Positions 7,810-15,110 of a stretch of 25,906 nt of DNA are shown in pieces (position 1 is the first letter of the stretch; each line of letters starts with the position of its first letter). The translations under genes and the position numbers were made by a program. Under the pieces are notes generated by a model. The model had not been told where the DNA came from and searched no databases. It saw nothing but the letters and a program-made list of their open reading frames with translations. Location: positions 1-25,906 of the forward strand of contig CAIUFU010000150.1 of the NCBI GenBank assembly GCA_903898475.1, given 5' to 3'. This DNA is from an uncultured Alphaproteobacteria bacterium. Its GTDB lineage: Bacteria > Pseudomonadota > Alphaproteobacteria > Rickettsiales > UBA1997.

Positions 7810-8162
7810 TGCAACTGACACTTCTTAAAGCAAAAATCCACCGTGCCACCGTGACCCAAGCTGACCTTAATTACGAAGGTTCAATCTCAATTGACACTGA
7901 CTTGCTTGCGGCATCTGGAATCTTAGTTCACGAAAAAGTTGACGTGCTAAATATTAACAATGGCGAGCGTTTTACAACTTACACAATTCCGGCAGCGGCG
8001 GGTTCTGGCGCAATTCAAGTAAATGGCGCTGCGGCACGTTTGGTGCAAATTGGTGATCCGGTAATTATTATTTCTTACGCCTCGATGAGTGAAGAAGAAG
8101 CGAAAAAATATGTGCCAACTGTGGTGTTGGTAAATTCAAAAAATCAGCAAATTTTGAAGTAA
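7809..8162 (+). CDS. panD: Aspartate 1-decarboxylase precursor
   Basis: Makes beta-alanine from L-aspartate for pantothenate and coenzyme A synthesis. It is a pyruvoyl enzyme produced by self-cleavage between Gly24 and Ser25; the expected YEGS sequence is present at exactly residues 22-25. Other family features are KAKIHRATVTQADLNYEGSI at the start, the GERFTTYTIPA block, the GAAARLVQIGD segment and IISYASM. The 117-residue length is normal. It starts within TAATG at the acs stop, so the two are coupled, and the gene ends just before a palindromic terminator. Acetate activation and CoA precursor synthesis are thus co-transcribed. Confidence 0.95.
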   Translation: MQLTLLKAKIHRATVTQADLNYEGSISIDTDLLAASGILVHEKVDVLNINNGERFTTYTIPAAAGSGAIQVNGAAARLVQIGDPVIIISYASMSEEEAKKYVPTVVLVNSKNQQILK

Positions 8163-8214
8163 TTTGAAGAGGCTTCGAAGGCTTTTGGTTCTAGGGTAGA
8201 AGCCAGATCGTTAG

Positions 8215-8248
8215 ATTTTCCGCGACGTCGCGGAAAATTCACTTTTTT
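8215..8248 (+). terminator. Palindromic intrinsic terminator after panD
   Basis: A 24-base perfect palindrome (8215-8238; half-site ATTTTCCGCGAC) followed by TCAC and six thymines (8243-8248). It folds as a GC-rich stem of about ten pairs with a tight loop and closes the ubiB-acs-panD transcript. The remaining space up to rpmH (8163-8358) holds a weaker GGCTTC/GAAGCC inverted repeat (8171-8176 / 8198-8203) and otherwise must carry the rpmH promoter and leader; no gene is visible there. Confidence 0.8.
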
Positions 8249-8358
8249 GTCAGTCTTTTTTAAGCAAATAGTTTCTTGCAATTAAAAGATCGCTACCTAC
8301 CTTGCGCCCCCTCTTTGAAGATGGTCAGACAACAAAATCTCAATACTTTAGGTAATTT

Positions 8359-8493
8359 ATGAAAAGAACTTGGCAGCCAAGTAAAATTGTGCGCAAAAGA
8401 AGACATGGCTTTAGATCAAGAATGGCAACAGTTGGTGGACGTAAAGTTTTAGCTCGTCGTCGCTTAAAAGGTCGCGCTAGCCTGTCAGTTTAA
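8359..8493 (+). CDS. rpmH: 50S ribosomal protein bL34
   Basis: A 44-residue, highly basic ribosomal protein. Translation from the ATG at 8359 gives the family signature MKRTWQPSKIVRKRRHGFRS, then RMATVGGRKVLARRRLKGRASLSV. bL34 binds 23S rRNA in the large subunit. A weak AGGT ribosome-binding sequence lies at 8350-8353. As in most bacteria the gene sits directly upstream of rnpA, separated by 54 bases that contain a hairpin. Confidence 0.96.
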   Translation: MKRTWQPSKIVRKRRHGFRSRMATVGGRKVLARRRLKGRASLSV

Positions 8494-8502
8494 ATTTGTA
8501 AG

Positions 8503-8522
8503 TGCCGGCTAAAAAGTCGGCA
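8503..8522 (+). other. Hairpin between rpmH and rnpA
   Basis: Eight-base-pair stem TGCCGGCT / AGTCGGCA (one G-U wobble) with an AAAA tetraloop, ten bases after the rpmH stop. No thymine run follows, so it is more likely a processing, stability or partial-attenuation element setting the very different output of bL34 and RNase P protein than a full terminator. Confidence 0.6.
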
Positions 8523-8547
8523 ATTACTCCTCTCTTTCAGACATCAG

Positions 8548-8946
8548 TTGAAAATACTCCAAATCAGAAAATCCGCAGAATTCCAAAATATCGGTAAAAA
8601 AGGTCAGAAGTTTTACTCAAAAACTATCCTCTTAATTTCCCACACTACTCCCCAAAATTACTTCCAAAATTTAACAGAAAATAAAAAGGCCAAAGATTTT
8701 TGTCGCGTTGGTTACACCGTTAGCAAAACTGTTGGCAATGCTGTAACGCGTAATCTCGCCAAAAGAAGGCTGCGCGCAATTTTTCGTGAACTGGCTTTGC
8801 TTCACGCTAAAAATCATTACGATTACGTTTTAATCGCGCGCCGAGAAATTGCTGAAGCTGATTTTGCAAAAATTTCTAGTGATTTGAAATTCTGCTTAAA
8901 AAGAATTCACTTAGCTGTGCAACCAATTTCAAAAACTAAAAAATAA
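8548..8946 (+). CDS. rnpA: Ribonuclease P protein component
   Basis: Protein cofactor that helps RNase P RNA bind and cleave pre-tRNA 5' leaders. Family features are the AEFQNIGKKGQKFYSK N-terminal substrate-binding region, the YTVSKTVGNAVTRNLAKRRLR RNA-binding motif (residues ~56-76), and DYVLIARREIAEADF near the C-terminus. Length is 132 residues. The only start near the conserved N-terminus is TTG at 8548, with no clear Shine-Dalgarno sequence, so expression may depend on coupling to rpmH. Unusually, the gene is followed after six bases by fixH rather than by yidC. Confidence 0.93.
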   Translation: MKILQIRKSAEFQNIGKKGQKFYSKTILLISHTTPQNYFQNLTENKKAKDFCRVGYTVSKTVGNAVTRNLAKRRLRAIFRELALLHAKNHYDYVLIARREIAEADFAKISSDLKFCLKRIHLAVQPISKTKK

Positions 8947-8952
8947 TCAAAC

Positions 8953-9432
8953 ATGCCGACTGAAAAAAAATCGAAAATTCCCTACATTTTTTTTGGATTT
9001 TTTGCCGTAATTTTCCTGGTAAATTTCTTTTACATCTACGTTGCTAAAAAGACGTGGAGCGGTGTTGTAACTGAAGACTCTTACCAGAAAGGCCGAGATT
9101 ACAATGAAACTGTGAAGCAGGAAGCGCAGCAGAAAAGATTGGGTTGGAAAGTTAGCGCTGATTTTAATCGCAAAAATGAAGGCAAGGGCACAATATTTAT
9201 TAGTCTCGAAGATGACAAAGGTCGCACAATTCCTGATGCCACAATTTTCGTTAATTTCAAGCGTCCGGCTCAAAGTGAAAAAGATTTTTCTAAGACAGTG
9301 AATTATGCTGATGGCACTTACAGAGCTGATGTGGAGTTTCCGCTTCAGGGTCAGTGGGACTTTGCAATGGTTGCAATGACCAAGGATAACAAGAGATTCG
9401 AACAAGTTGAGCGCCACTTTATTCAATGGTAA
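8953..9432 (+). CDS. fixH: FixH-family protein, cbb3 oxidase maturation
   Basis: A 159-residue membrane-anchored protein of the FixH family, which works with FixI in copper delivery to or assembly of cbb3-type cytochrome oxidase. It has one N-terminal transmembrane segment (residues ~10-30, YIFFGFFAVIFLVNFFYIYV). The family hallmark follows: W-S-G-V-V-T-E-D-S-Y-x-K-G-x-x-Y-N, then GW at ~residue 70. The C-terminal domain (DKGRTIPDATIFVNFKRP ... DGTYRADVEFPLQGQWDF) is the periplasmic beta-rich domain. It overlaps fixI by seven bases, as expected for translational coupling. Confidence 0.9.
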   Translation: MPTEKKSKIPYIFFGFFAVIFLVNFFYIYVAKKTWSGVVTEDSYQKGRDYNETVKQEAQQKRLGWKVSADFNRKNEGKGTIFISLEDDKGRTIPDATIFVNFKRPAQSEKDFSKTVNYADGTYRADVEFPLQGQWDFAMVAMTKDNKRFEQVERHFIQW

Positions 9433-11801
9433 AATCCTGCTTACATTGCGGTGAAGATACAAAATCAACAGCAGAAGAATTTTGCTGTTTGGGATGTGCT
9501 ACAGCCTACAAAATCGTGGGCAAATTTGGTTTTGAAAATTACTACAAATTACGCGAAATAAATTCTTCTGTCAGAAAAATTAAACCAGAAATTGCTGAAG
9601 AAATTGATGTTTTAGAATTTATTTCTCACGAAAAAGATGGTTCAAATTCGGTTTCATTAATGGTGCAAGGATTGCACTGCGCTGCGTGCGTTTGGCTGAT
9701 TGAGAGCATTTTAAAAAAGCAGGAAAATGTTGTTTTAGCGCGGATTAATCTTTCTAAAAAAACTTTATTTTTGCAGTGGAGGGGGGATGCCAAAATCGGT
9801 AATGATTTGGTGCATTTGATTCACGAAATCGGCTACAAACTTCTTCCTTTTGACGCCGAAATTTTAAACAGCGCTGACAAAAAATATTCTGACTCAATCT
9901 TGCGCGCACTAGCTGTTGCTGGTTTTGGCGTGGGCAATGTAATGTTGTTTTCTTTTTCGCTGTGGTTTTCTGACGCTGGTGAAATGGGTAAAGAAAGTCG
10001 CAATTTGCTGCATTTCTTTTCGTCGCTGGTTGCTTTGCCAATTATTATTTTTTCAGCCCGACCATTTTTTTCTTCTGCGTGGCGCTCAATAAAACTGGGT
10101 TATCCCAACATGGATTTGGCGATTTCAATTGCCATTTTCTTAGCGTGCTGCGTCAGCCTTTTAGAAACTTTCAGAGGGGCCGCGCACGTTTATTTTGACT
10201 CAGCAATAATGCTGATTTTCTTTTTGTTGATTGGTCGTTATCTCGATTTGAAAGCACGCAAAAAAGCCTTCGCGATTGCCTCCGAATTTACTTTGCTTGC
10301 GGCGAGTTTTGGTCGAGTTGAGGAAAATTCTAAAATTAAAATTCTGCCAATTAAGCAGTTAGAAATCGGTATGATTTTGGTGGTGGCGCTGGGCGAAAAA
10401 ATTTCCGCTGACGGAATTGTTATTGAGGGGACAAGTGAAATCGACACTTCGCTAATTAGCGGCGAAACCTTGCCTAAGAAGGTTGAAAAGAGTTCGGAAG
10501 TTTTTGCAGGCACTATTAATTTGACCGCGCCACTCAAAATAAAAATCACCAAATCGGCAAATAATAGTCTGCTTTCTGAGATTATTCGTTTGAGTGAAGA
10601 GGCCGAAAATAAAAAAATTCACTACATCAGAATCAGCGATTATTTGGCAAAATTTTACACGCCGGCAGTTCACATTTTGGCTTTTGCGACTTTTGTTTTT
10701 TGGTTCAAATCAGGCTGGGAAATTGCTTTAATGAATGCCACAGCAGTTTTAATTATTACTTGTCCATGCGCTCTGGCGCTCGCCGTGCCGATTGTGCAAA
10801 CCATTGTGATTTCGAATTTTATTCGTAAAGGAATTTTGGTGAAGTCGGGTGAGGCGCTAGAAAAATTGCGTGGAATTGACGTGGTGGTTTTTGACAAAAC
10901 CGGAAGTTTAACAATTGGTTCACCGCGTTTGCTGGATGTTTTTTTGCTCAAAAAAAACCAGAAATTCTCTCTCTCAAACGATCAAAAAAATTCTTATCTA
11001 AAACTTGCGGCATCTCTTGCGGCAAAAAGTCGTCACCCAATTTCTAAAGCAATTTCTGTTAGTTTTGATGGCAATTTAGAAGCGCTACAAGTTCAAGAAA
11101 ATCAAGGCTTTGGCCTTGAAGCTAACTTTGAAAATAAAGTTTTAAAACTCGGCAGAAAAAGTTTTTGTGCGATCGAAAATAATTTGCAAATCGATGAAAA
11201 TTTGTTGACCTGTTTTGCCAAATTCGGTGAAGATGAATTGGTATTTTTATTTGAAGACGCTCTTAAAGAAGATGCTAAAATCAGCATCGAAGCGCTGAAA
11301 AAACTTGGTAAAAAAATAATTTTACTTTCGGGTGACGCGCAAAATCCGGTAAAAAATGTCGCAGAAAAATTGCAAATTTCAGAATTTTATTTTGAGCAAA
11401 CGCCAATTTCGAAAGTGCAATTTCTAGAAAAATTAAAAGCCGAAAATAAAAAATTCATTATGGTGGGTGATGGCATTAATGACGCTCCATCTCTGGCTTT
11501 GGCCGATGTTTCAATTTCATTTTCTAAGGCTTCAGACATCTCGCAAAATATTGCTGATGTGGTGATTTGCGGAGAAAAATTAATGCCAATCATTGAGCTA
11601 AATTATTTTTCAGCCAAAGCGATTTCACTAATGAAACAAAATCTTTTAATCGCTTTGATTTATAATTTAATTGCCGTGCCTTATGCCTGCGCCGGACATG
11701 TTGTTCCGCTGATCGCCGCAATTGCAATGTCGTCATCTTCTTTGCTCGTTTTATTTAATTCGCTTCGTATCAATTCTAGAGCAAATTTAAATTTGCTCTA
11801 A
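9426..11801 (+). CDS. fixI: FixI/CcoI copper-exporting P1B-type ATPase for cbb3 oxidase assembly
   Basis: P-type ATPase that moves copper across the inner membrane to supply cbb3-type cytochrome oxidase. The N-terminus carries a cysteine-rich metal-binding region typical of CcoI (CxxC at residues 5-8, CC at 20-21, C24), then an HMA-type domain with GLHCAACVW (CAAC at 85-88). Membrane helices follow, with the ion-binding CPC motif at 446-448, the phosphorylation motif DKTGS (D490), and the hinge GDGINDAP (~681-688). Length is 791 residues, as usual for CcoI. The start ATG lies within the fixH end. The last codons form half of a terminator palindrome. Confidence 0.95.
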   Translation: MVKSCLHCGEDTKSTAEEFCCLGCATAYKIVGKFGFENYYKLREINSSVRKIKPEIAEEIDVLEFISHEKDGSNSVSLMVQGLHCAACVWLIESILKKQENVVLARINLSKKTLFLQWRGDAKIGNDLVHLIHEIGYKLLPFDAEILNSADKKYSDSILRALAVAGFGVGNVMLFSFSLWFSDAGEMGKESRNLLHFFSSLVALPIIIFSARPFFSSAWRSIKLGYPNMDLAISIAIFLACCVSLLETFRGAAHVYFDSAIMLIFFLLIGRYLDLKARKKAFAIASEFTLLAASFGRVEENSKIKILPIKQLEIGMILVVALGEKISADGIVIEGTSEIDTSLISGETLPKKVEKSSEVFAGTINLTAPLKIKITKSANNSLLSEIIRLSEEAENKKIHYIRISDYLAKFYTPAVHILAFATFVFWFKSGWEIALMNATAVLIITCPCALALAVPIVQTIVISNFIRKGILVKSGEALEKLRGIDVVVFDKTGSLTIGSPRLLDVFLLKKNQKFSLSNDQKNSYLKLAASLAAKSRHPISKAISVSFDGNLEALQVQENQGFGLEANFENKVLKLGRKSFCAIENNLQIDENLLTCFAKFGEDELVFLFEDALKEDAKISIEALKKLGKKIILLSGDAQNPVKNVAEKLQISEFYFEQTPISKVQFLEKLKAENKKFIMVGDGINDAPSLALADVSISFSKASDISQNIADVVICGEKLMPIIELNYFSAKAISLMKQNLLIALIYNLIAVPYACAGHVVPLIAAIAMSSSSLLVLFNSLRINSRANLNLL

Positions 11802-11808
11802 TTTTTTT
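11777..11808 (+). terminator. Terminator embedded in the 3' end of fixI
   Basis: A 24-base perfect palindrome (11777-11800; half-site TAGAGCAAATTT) ends in the fixI stop codon and is followed directly by seven thymines (11802-11808). It folds as a ~10-bp stem with a TTAA loop. This separates rnpA-fixHI transcripts from the following ccoS leader, although ccoS is functionally part of the same maturation set. Confidence 0.75.
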
Positions 11809-11826
11809 ATCGTGGCATAAGTCAAG

Positions 11827-11891
11827 CCCCACCTTGTGGGGAACCCCACATACCAAATCAATTTGGTATTAATAGATTTTAGATTTGGTAT
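11827..11891 (+). promoter_or_regulatory. ccoS leader with two sets of competing hairpin arms
   Basis: Between the fixI terminator and ccoS lie two sets of three arms. CCCCAC (11827-11832), GTGGGG (11836-11841) and CCCCAC (11844-11849): the middle arm can pair with either neighbour but not both. ATACCAAAT (11850-11858), ATTTGGTAT (11861-11869) and a second ATTTGGTAT (11883-11891): the first arm can pair with either copy. The last arm ends three bases before the ccoS ATG and would cover the ribosome-binding region. The arrangement resembles a two-state attenuator or translation switch; an inserted palindromic repeat is the main alternative. Confidence 0.45.
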
Positions 11892-11894
11892 GAA

Positions 11895-12056
11895 ATGTCA
11901 GTTTTAATTTTCTTAATTCCAATAACTTTAGCCTTGGGCCTCTTGGGTCTAGCCTGTTTTTTATGGAGTTTGAAAAGCAAACAATATGAAGATTTGCAAG
12001 GTGCTGCCAACCGAATTTTGTTTGAAGATGAAGATGAAAAAACACCCAAAAAATAA
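11895..12056 (+). CDS. ccoS: CcoS/FixS, small cbb3 oxidase maturation protein
   Basis: A 53-residue membrane protein needed, in studied systems, for cofactor insertion into cbb3 cytochrome oxidase. Residues ~3-25 are one transmembrane segment (IFLIPITLALGLLGLACFLW). The CcoS signature follows: YEDLQGAANRILFEDEDE, matching the family pattern of an aspartate/glutamine-rich turn, an A-x-R-I-L-F core and an acidic tail. The start is the ATG at 11895; the ATG at 11890 is out of frame and stops after five codons. It lies 93 bases after fixI behind a terminator and a structured leader, not overlapping fixI as is common. Confidence 0.88.
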   Translation: MSVLIFLIPITLALGLLGLACFLWSLKSKQYEDLQGAANRILFEDEDEKTPKK

Positions 12057-12155
12057 TTAAAATTCTTGCGATTTATTTGTTGTCTTTTGTAAGTGCTAAA
12101 ATTAGGTTCGCGCCGCTTCCTTAAGGCCCAGAGCTTCAACAAAATTTCCGCACAA

Positions 12156-12857
12156 ATGAAACAAATTTTTGGTAAGAGTTTTATTATTTTTTTAAGTTTA
12201 ATTTTTGCTTCATGCGCTGCAAAAAATGAACAACAATCTCGAATCAGAATCGTTGATTTAGACGGAAAATCTCATCCAGTTATTACCAAAATTCCCGAGT
12301 TAAATAAGCAAGCAATGGCCTCGCAAGGCGTTTTTAAAGAGCAGTCAGAGACTTTTCAAAATAATCTTCCTGAGGAGCCAAAACAAAATTCGGCACCGCA
12401 AGCTCTTGCGTCAAACACTCCAGATTACGGTGCTGTTTCATCAGAAATAATTCAAAACACCCTGCAACCAAAACGCCCAACCGAGCAACAAGAAGCAATG
12501 GTAAGTGGTGGCAAACAATCAGACGAAGCGGTGGAATATGATTTGTCAAAACCGGAAGAAGACGCCAAGCCACAACCAAAATTAGAAGAAAAAAAATCAG
12601 CAAAAAAACACGAAGCTGCAACAAAAGTAGAGAAGGGTTTATTCGTGCAAGTCGGATCTTTTTCGAGTGTTGACAATGCCAAAAAAACTTTAGTGAAAAT
12701 GAAAAAATTTCACAAAGGTCGCGTTGAAACTGTTGAAGGTGAAAAAACAATTTACCGAGTATTGCTTGGGCCATTTACCAGCAAGCCTAAAGCCTTGGCA
12801 ATGGTTAAGAAAATTACCAACTCTGGTCATGAAGCTGTTTTAATGAGGAATAAATAG
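12156..12857 (+). CDS. SPOR-domain lipoprotein
   Basis: Predicted periplasmic lipoprotein that binds denuded peptidoglycan at the septum. From the ATG at 12156 it begins with a basic start, a hydrophobic segment and F-A-S-C (lipid cysteine C20), so this start is preferred over an upstream in-frame ATG at 12093. A long low-complexity region rich in Pro, Gln, Glu and Lys (residues ~25-155) leads to a C-terminal SPOR domain (residues ~158-230: GLFVQVGSFSSVDNAKKTL ... YRVLLGPFTSKPKAL). There is no double-psi beta-barrel, so it is not full RlpA, although in alphaproteobacteria rlpA often precedes a D,D-carboxypeptidase gene as here. The next gene starts three bases after its stop. Confidence 0.82.
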   Translation: MKQIFGKSFIIFLSLIFASCAAKNEQQSRIRIVDLDGKSHPVITKIPELNKQAMASQGVFKEQSETFQNNLPEEPKQNSAPQALASNTPDYGAVSSEIIQNTLQPKRPTEQQEAMVSGGKQSDEAVEYDLSKPEEDAKPQPKLEEKKSAKKHEAATKVEKGLFVQVGSFSSVDNAKKTLVKMKKFHKGRVETVEGEKTIYRVLLGPFTSKPKALAMVKKITNSGHEAVLMRNK

Positions 12858-12860
12858 CAG

Positions 12861-13571
12861 ATGGGATCTTGGCAAAAATTTTCGTTTAAGTTTTTATTTT
12901 TGCTGATTTGCGCTGCTCTTTTGGCATCTTGTTTTTCAACAAAATTGCCCAGCGTTAACGAAAATTTTGAAAAAAAATATGGTGAAGAAGTTTATAAAAT
13001 GAACTCGGATCGCGTTTCCGGTTCGGCTTCCAATCAAATCACCGTGATGCAATCTCCAACTCCTGCAGATGTAAACGCCGCTCTGGCAAGTCGCGATTAT
13101 TACGCTTATGTTGACGTAAATAAATTTAACGAAAAAGCGCCAGAAACTTACTTGCCAAATGGTGAAAGCTACGAGCAAACGAAAGCCGCAAGTCCGGCTA
13201 ATTCTTTGCCGGCTGACATGTTTGAAGTAACTTACAATCTTGGTCTTTACCCTGCTTTTCGTAGAGCCGGCGCCGAGTTTGATCGCATTCCAATTCCGCC
13301 CCAAGATGTTTACGGAGTTAAAACTGAAATGTCGGAAAAGTCCTATTTGCTTGCCGGCAACGACTCAATGCAAAAAGCGGTCGATCACATGATTAGGGCA
13401 AAAACATCTGATGATATTGAAAATAGCGAGATCTTAATCAAAGAGCGCAAGCAGCAGCGCCGTGAGCATAGAATGGTAAAAACTTTTGGAGAAAGTGGCA
13501 TGGAAATGGCTTCACTCGAGAAAAAAGAAGTAAAAGCAGAAGAAAAGAAATCGGACAAAAAAGAGAAATAG
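12861..13571 (+). CDS. Predicted lipoprotein of unknown function
   Basis: A 236-residue protein I do not recognise. It has a clear lipoprotein signal: basic N-terminus, hydrophobic FLFLLICAALLASC with L-A-S-C and the lipid cysteine at C24. The mature domain (residues ~25-190) contains aromatic-rich stretches (DYYAYVDVNKFN, YNLGLYPAFRRAG) and the final ~45 residues are highly charged with Lys/Glu runs, possibly a coiled-coil or peptidoglycan-contacting tail. It starts three bases after the SPOR-lipoprotein stop and lies 57 bases before a D,D-carboxypeptidase gene, so a role in the cell envelope is inferred from context only. Confidence 0.75.
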   Translation: MGSWQKFSFKFLFLLICAALLASCFSTKLPSVNENFEKKYGEEVYKMNSDRVSGSASNQITVMQSPTPADVNAALASRDYYAYVDVNKFNEKAPETYLPNGESYEQTKAASPANSLPADMFEVTYNLGLYPAFRRAGAEFDRIPIPPQDVYGVKTEMSEKSYLLAGNDSMQKAVDHMIRAKTSDDIENSEILIKERKQQRREHRMVKTFGESGMEMASLEKKEVKAEEKKSDKKEK

Positions 13572-13628
13572 GCTCGCCAAACACCTAGAGCCAAGTAATT
13601 ACAAAAATTAGCAAATACGATTATTTTA

Positions 13629-14777
13629 ATGAAAATCTTTTACCAACTCATCTTCGTAGTTTTTGTAGCGCTTGCGCCACAGTTGGGCGCTGCAGAGCTC
13701 GATCAGTCTTTGCAAGATGCGCAGTTTTATTTTTTGATTGACGCTGACACCAAAGAAGTTTTGCTCGCAAAAAATCCTGACGTGCGAATTCCGCCATCTT
13801 CAATGACTAAAATGATGACGGCTTATGTAGTTTTTGATCAGATCAAAAAAGGTCGCATCAGTTTGAATAACCAATGTTTGATCGGCAAAGACGCCTGGCG
13901 CAAATCGGGTTCGAGCATGTTTTTAAACTATGGCGATGTGGTGAGTATCGAAGAATTGTTGCGCGGGCTTTTAGCAATTTCCGGCAATGACGCCGCGGTA
14001 GCACTTGCCGAAAGCACTGGAAATGGCATCGATAATTTTGTCGCAATGATGAATGACAAAGCACAAGAAATTGGTTTGAAAAATAGCCACTTTCAAAACC
14101 CTCATGGCCTTTACGATCCAAATCATTACATGAGCGTGCGCGACCTGGGTACGCTTGGTGTTAGCATCTATCAAAATCTGTCGCAATATTTGTCTTATTT
14201 TGGTATTCCTGAATTTACTTATCGTCACATCAAGCAATATAATCATAATCCGCTAATCCTTATCCAGTATGACGGAGTGATTGGTGGAAAGACTGGTTTT
14301 ACTAATCAAGGTGGCTACGGCGTAACCAATATTGTGAAGCATAATAATCGAACTTTGGTTGCAGTGGTGAATAGGTCTAAGACTCCAAAGCTTAGAGCTG
14401 CAGCGATTGAAGCGCTAATGAATTACGGATTTGAAAATTACAAAAAAATTACACTATTTGAAAAAGGTCAAACAGTGACAAGTTTGAAAACATGGCTTGG
14501 TGCAAAATCGGCGGTAAGAGTTGCAACAAAAGAGCAGGTTGCCTTCAACCTGCCACGCGAAAAATCAATCGATTCCGTCAAAGTAAAAGTAAAATACAAA
14601 ACCCCGCTTTACACTCCAATTGCTAAGGGCGAGCAGGTTGCAACCATGTATGTGGAAGTGGCTGGGTATCGTGATTTTGAATATCCGCTTTTTGCCGAGG
14701 AAGCAATTGACAAGGCGGGTTATTTCAAAAGAATAAATCAAATTTTGCGCTACAAATTTAGTAACATCATTCAATAA
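13629..14777 (+). CDS. D-alanyl-D-alanine carboxypeptidase (PBP5/DacF-like)
   Basis: Low-molecular-weight penicillin-binding protein that trims the terminal D-Ala from peptidoglycan pentapeptides in the periplasm. A signal peptide covers residues 1-~22 (cleavage near GAA-EL). The serine-hydrolase motifs are all present: SxxK as SMTK (S58-K61), SxN as SGN (118-120) and KTG (221-223) in GGKTGFTNQGGYG. The C-terminal ~100 residues form the PBP5-type beta domain and end with an amphipathic, aromatic/basic segment (YFKRINQILRYKF) that probably anchors it to the membrane. Length is 382 residues. The preceding SPOR and unknown lipoproteins make an envelope-maintenance unit. Confidence 0.94.
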   Translation: MKIFYQLIFVVFVALAPQLGAAELDQSLQDAQFYFLIDADTKEVLLAKNPDVRIPPSSMTKMMTAYVVFDQIKKGRISLNNQCLIGKDAWRKSGSSMFLNYGDVVSIEELLRGLLAISGNDAAVALAESTGNGIDNFVAMMNDKAQEIGLKNSHFQNPHGLYDPNHYMSVRDLGTLGVSIYQNLSQYLSYFGIPEFTYRHIKQYNHNPLILIQYDGVIGGKTGFTNQGGYGVTNIVKHNNRTLVAVVNRSKTPKLRAAAIEALMNYGFENYKKITLFEKGQTVTSLKTWLGAKSAVRVATKEQVAFNLPREKSIDSVKVKVKYKTPLYTPIAKGEQVATMYVEVAGYRDFEYPLFAEEAIDKAGYFKRINQILRYKFSNIIQ

Positions 14778-14790
14778 AATTTTAAAAAAA

Positions 14791-15105
14791 ATGGACATCA
14801 AATTGCTCATGCGCCAAGCGCAAGAAATGCAGAAAAAAATGCAAAAGGTTCAAGAAGAATTAGCTAACACATCTTACGAAGGTGCTTCTGGTGGCGGTGT
14901 GGTTAAGGTTACAATTACGGGTGCTGGTGTTGCTCAAAAGATTTTCATCGATCCTTCGCTAATGGAAAAAGACGAAAAAGAAATTCTCGAAGATTTGATT
15001 ATTGCCGCTTTCAACGACGCTAAGAAAAAAGCCGATGACAGCTCAAGTGATTCCGTGCGTGTAGCTACTAACGGCATGCCACTTCCTCCTGGATTCAAGC
15101 TTTAA
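14791..15105 (+). CDS. ybaB: YbaB/EbfC-family nucleoid-associated protein
   Basis: Small DNA-binding protein of 104 residues. The N-terminal helix (LMRQAQEMQKKMQKVQEEL) is Met/Gln-rich, as expected of the family. The beta core contains the GASGGGVVKVTITGAG signature, and the C-terminus carries DLIIAAFNDAKKKA and the conserved GMPLPPGFKL ending. The gene is usually placed between dnaX and recR; here it stands alone with trpF five bases downstream, so the usual DNA-repair context is missing. Binding to chromosomal DNA is inferred from the family. Confidence 0.95.
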   Translation: MDIKLLMRQAQEMQKKMQKVQEELANTSYEGASGGGVVKVTITGAGVAQKIFIDPSLMEKDEKEILEDLIIAAFNDAKKKADDSSSDSVRVATNGMPLPPGFKL

Positions 15106-15110
15106 AAAAT

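Noticed and set aside
8276..8303. Promoter for rpmH (TTGCAA, 16-base spacer, TACCTT)
   Set aside because: The -10 element is poor and several equally weak alternatives exist, so it is not reported as a feature.
8163..8358. Replication origin next to rpmH
   Set aside because: No DnaA-box-like sequences or AT-rich repeat cluster; dnaA and dnaN are not nearby.
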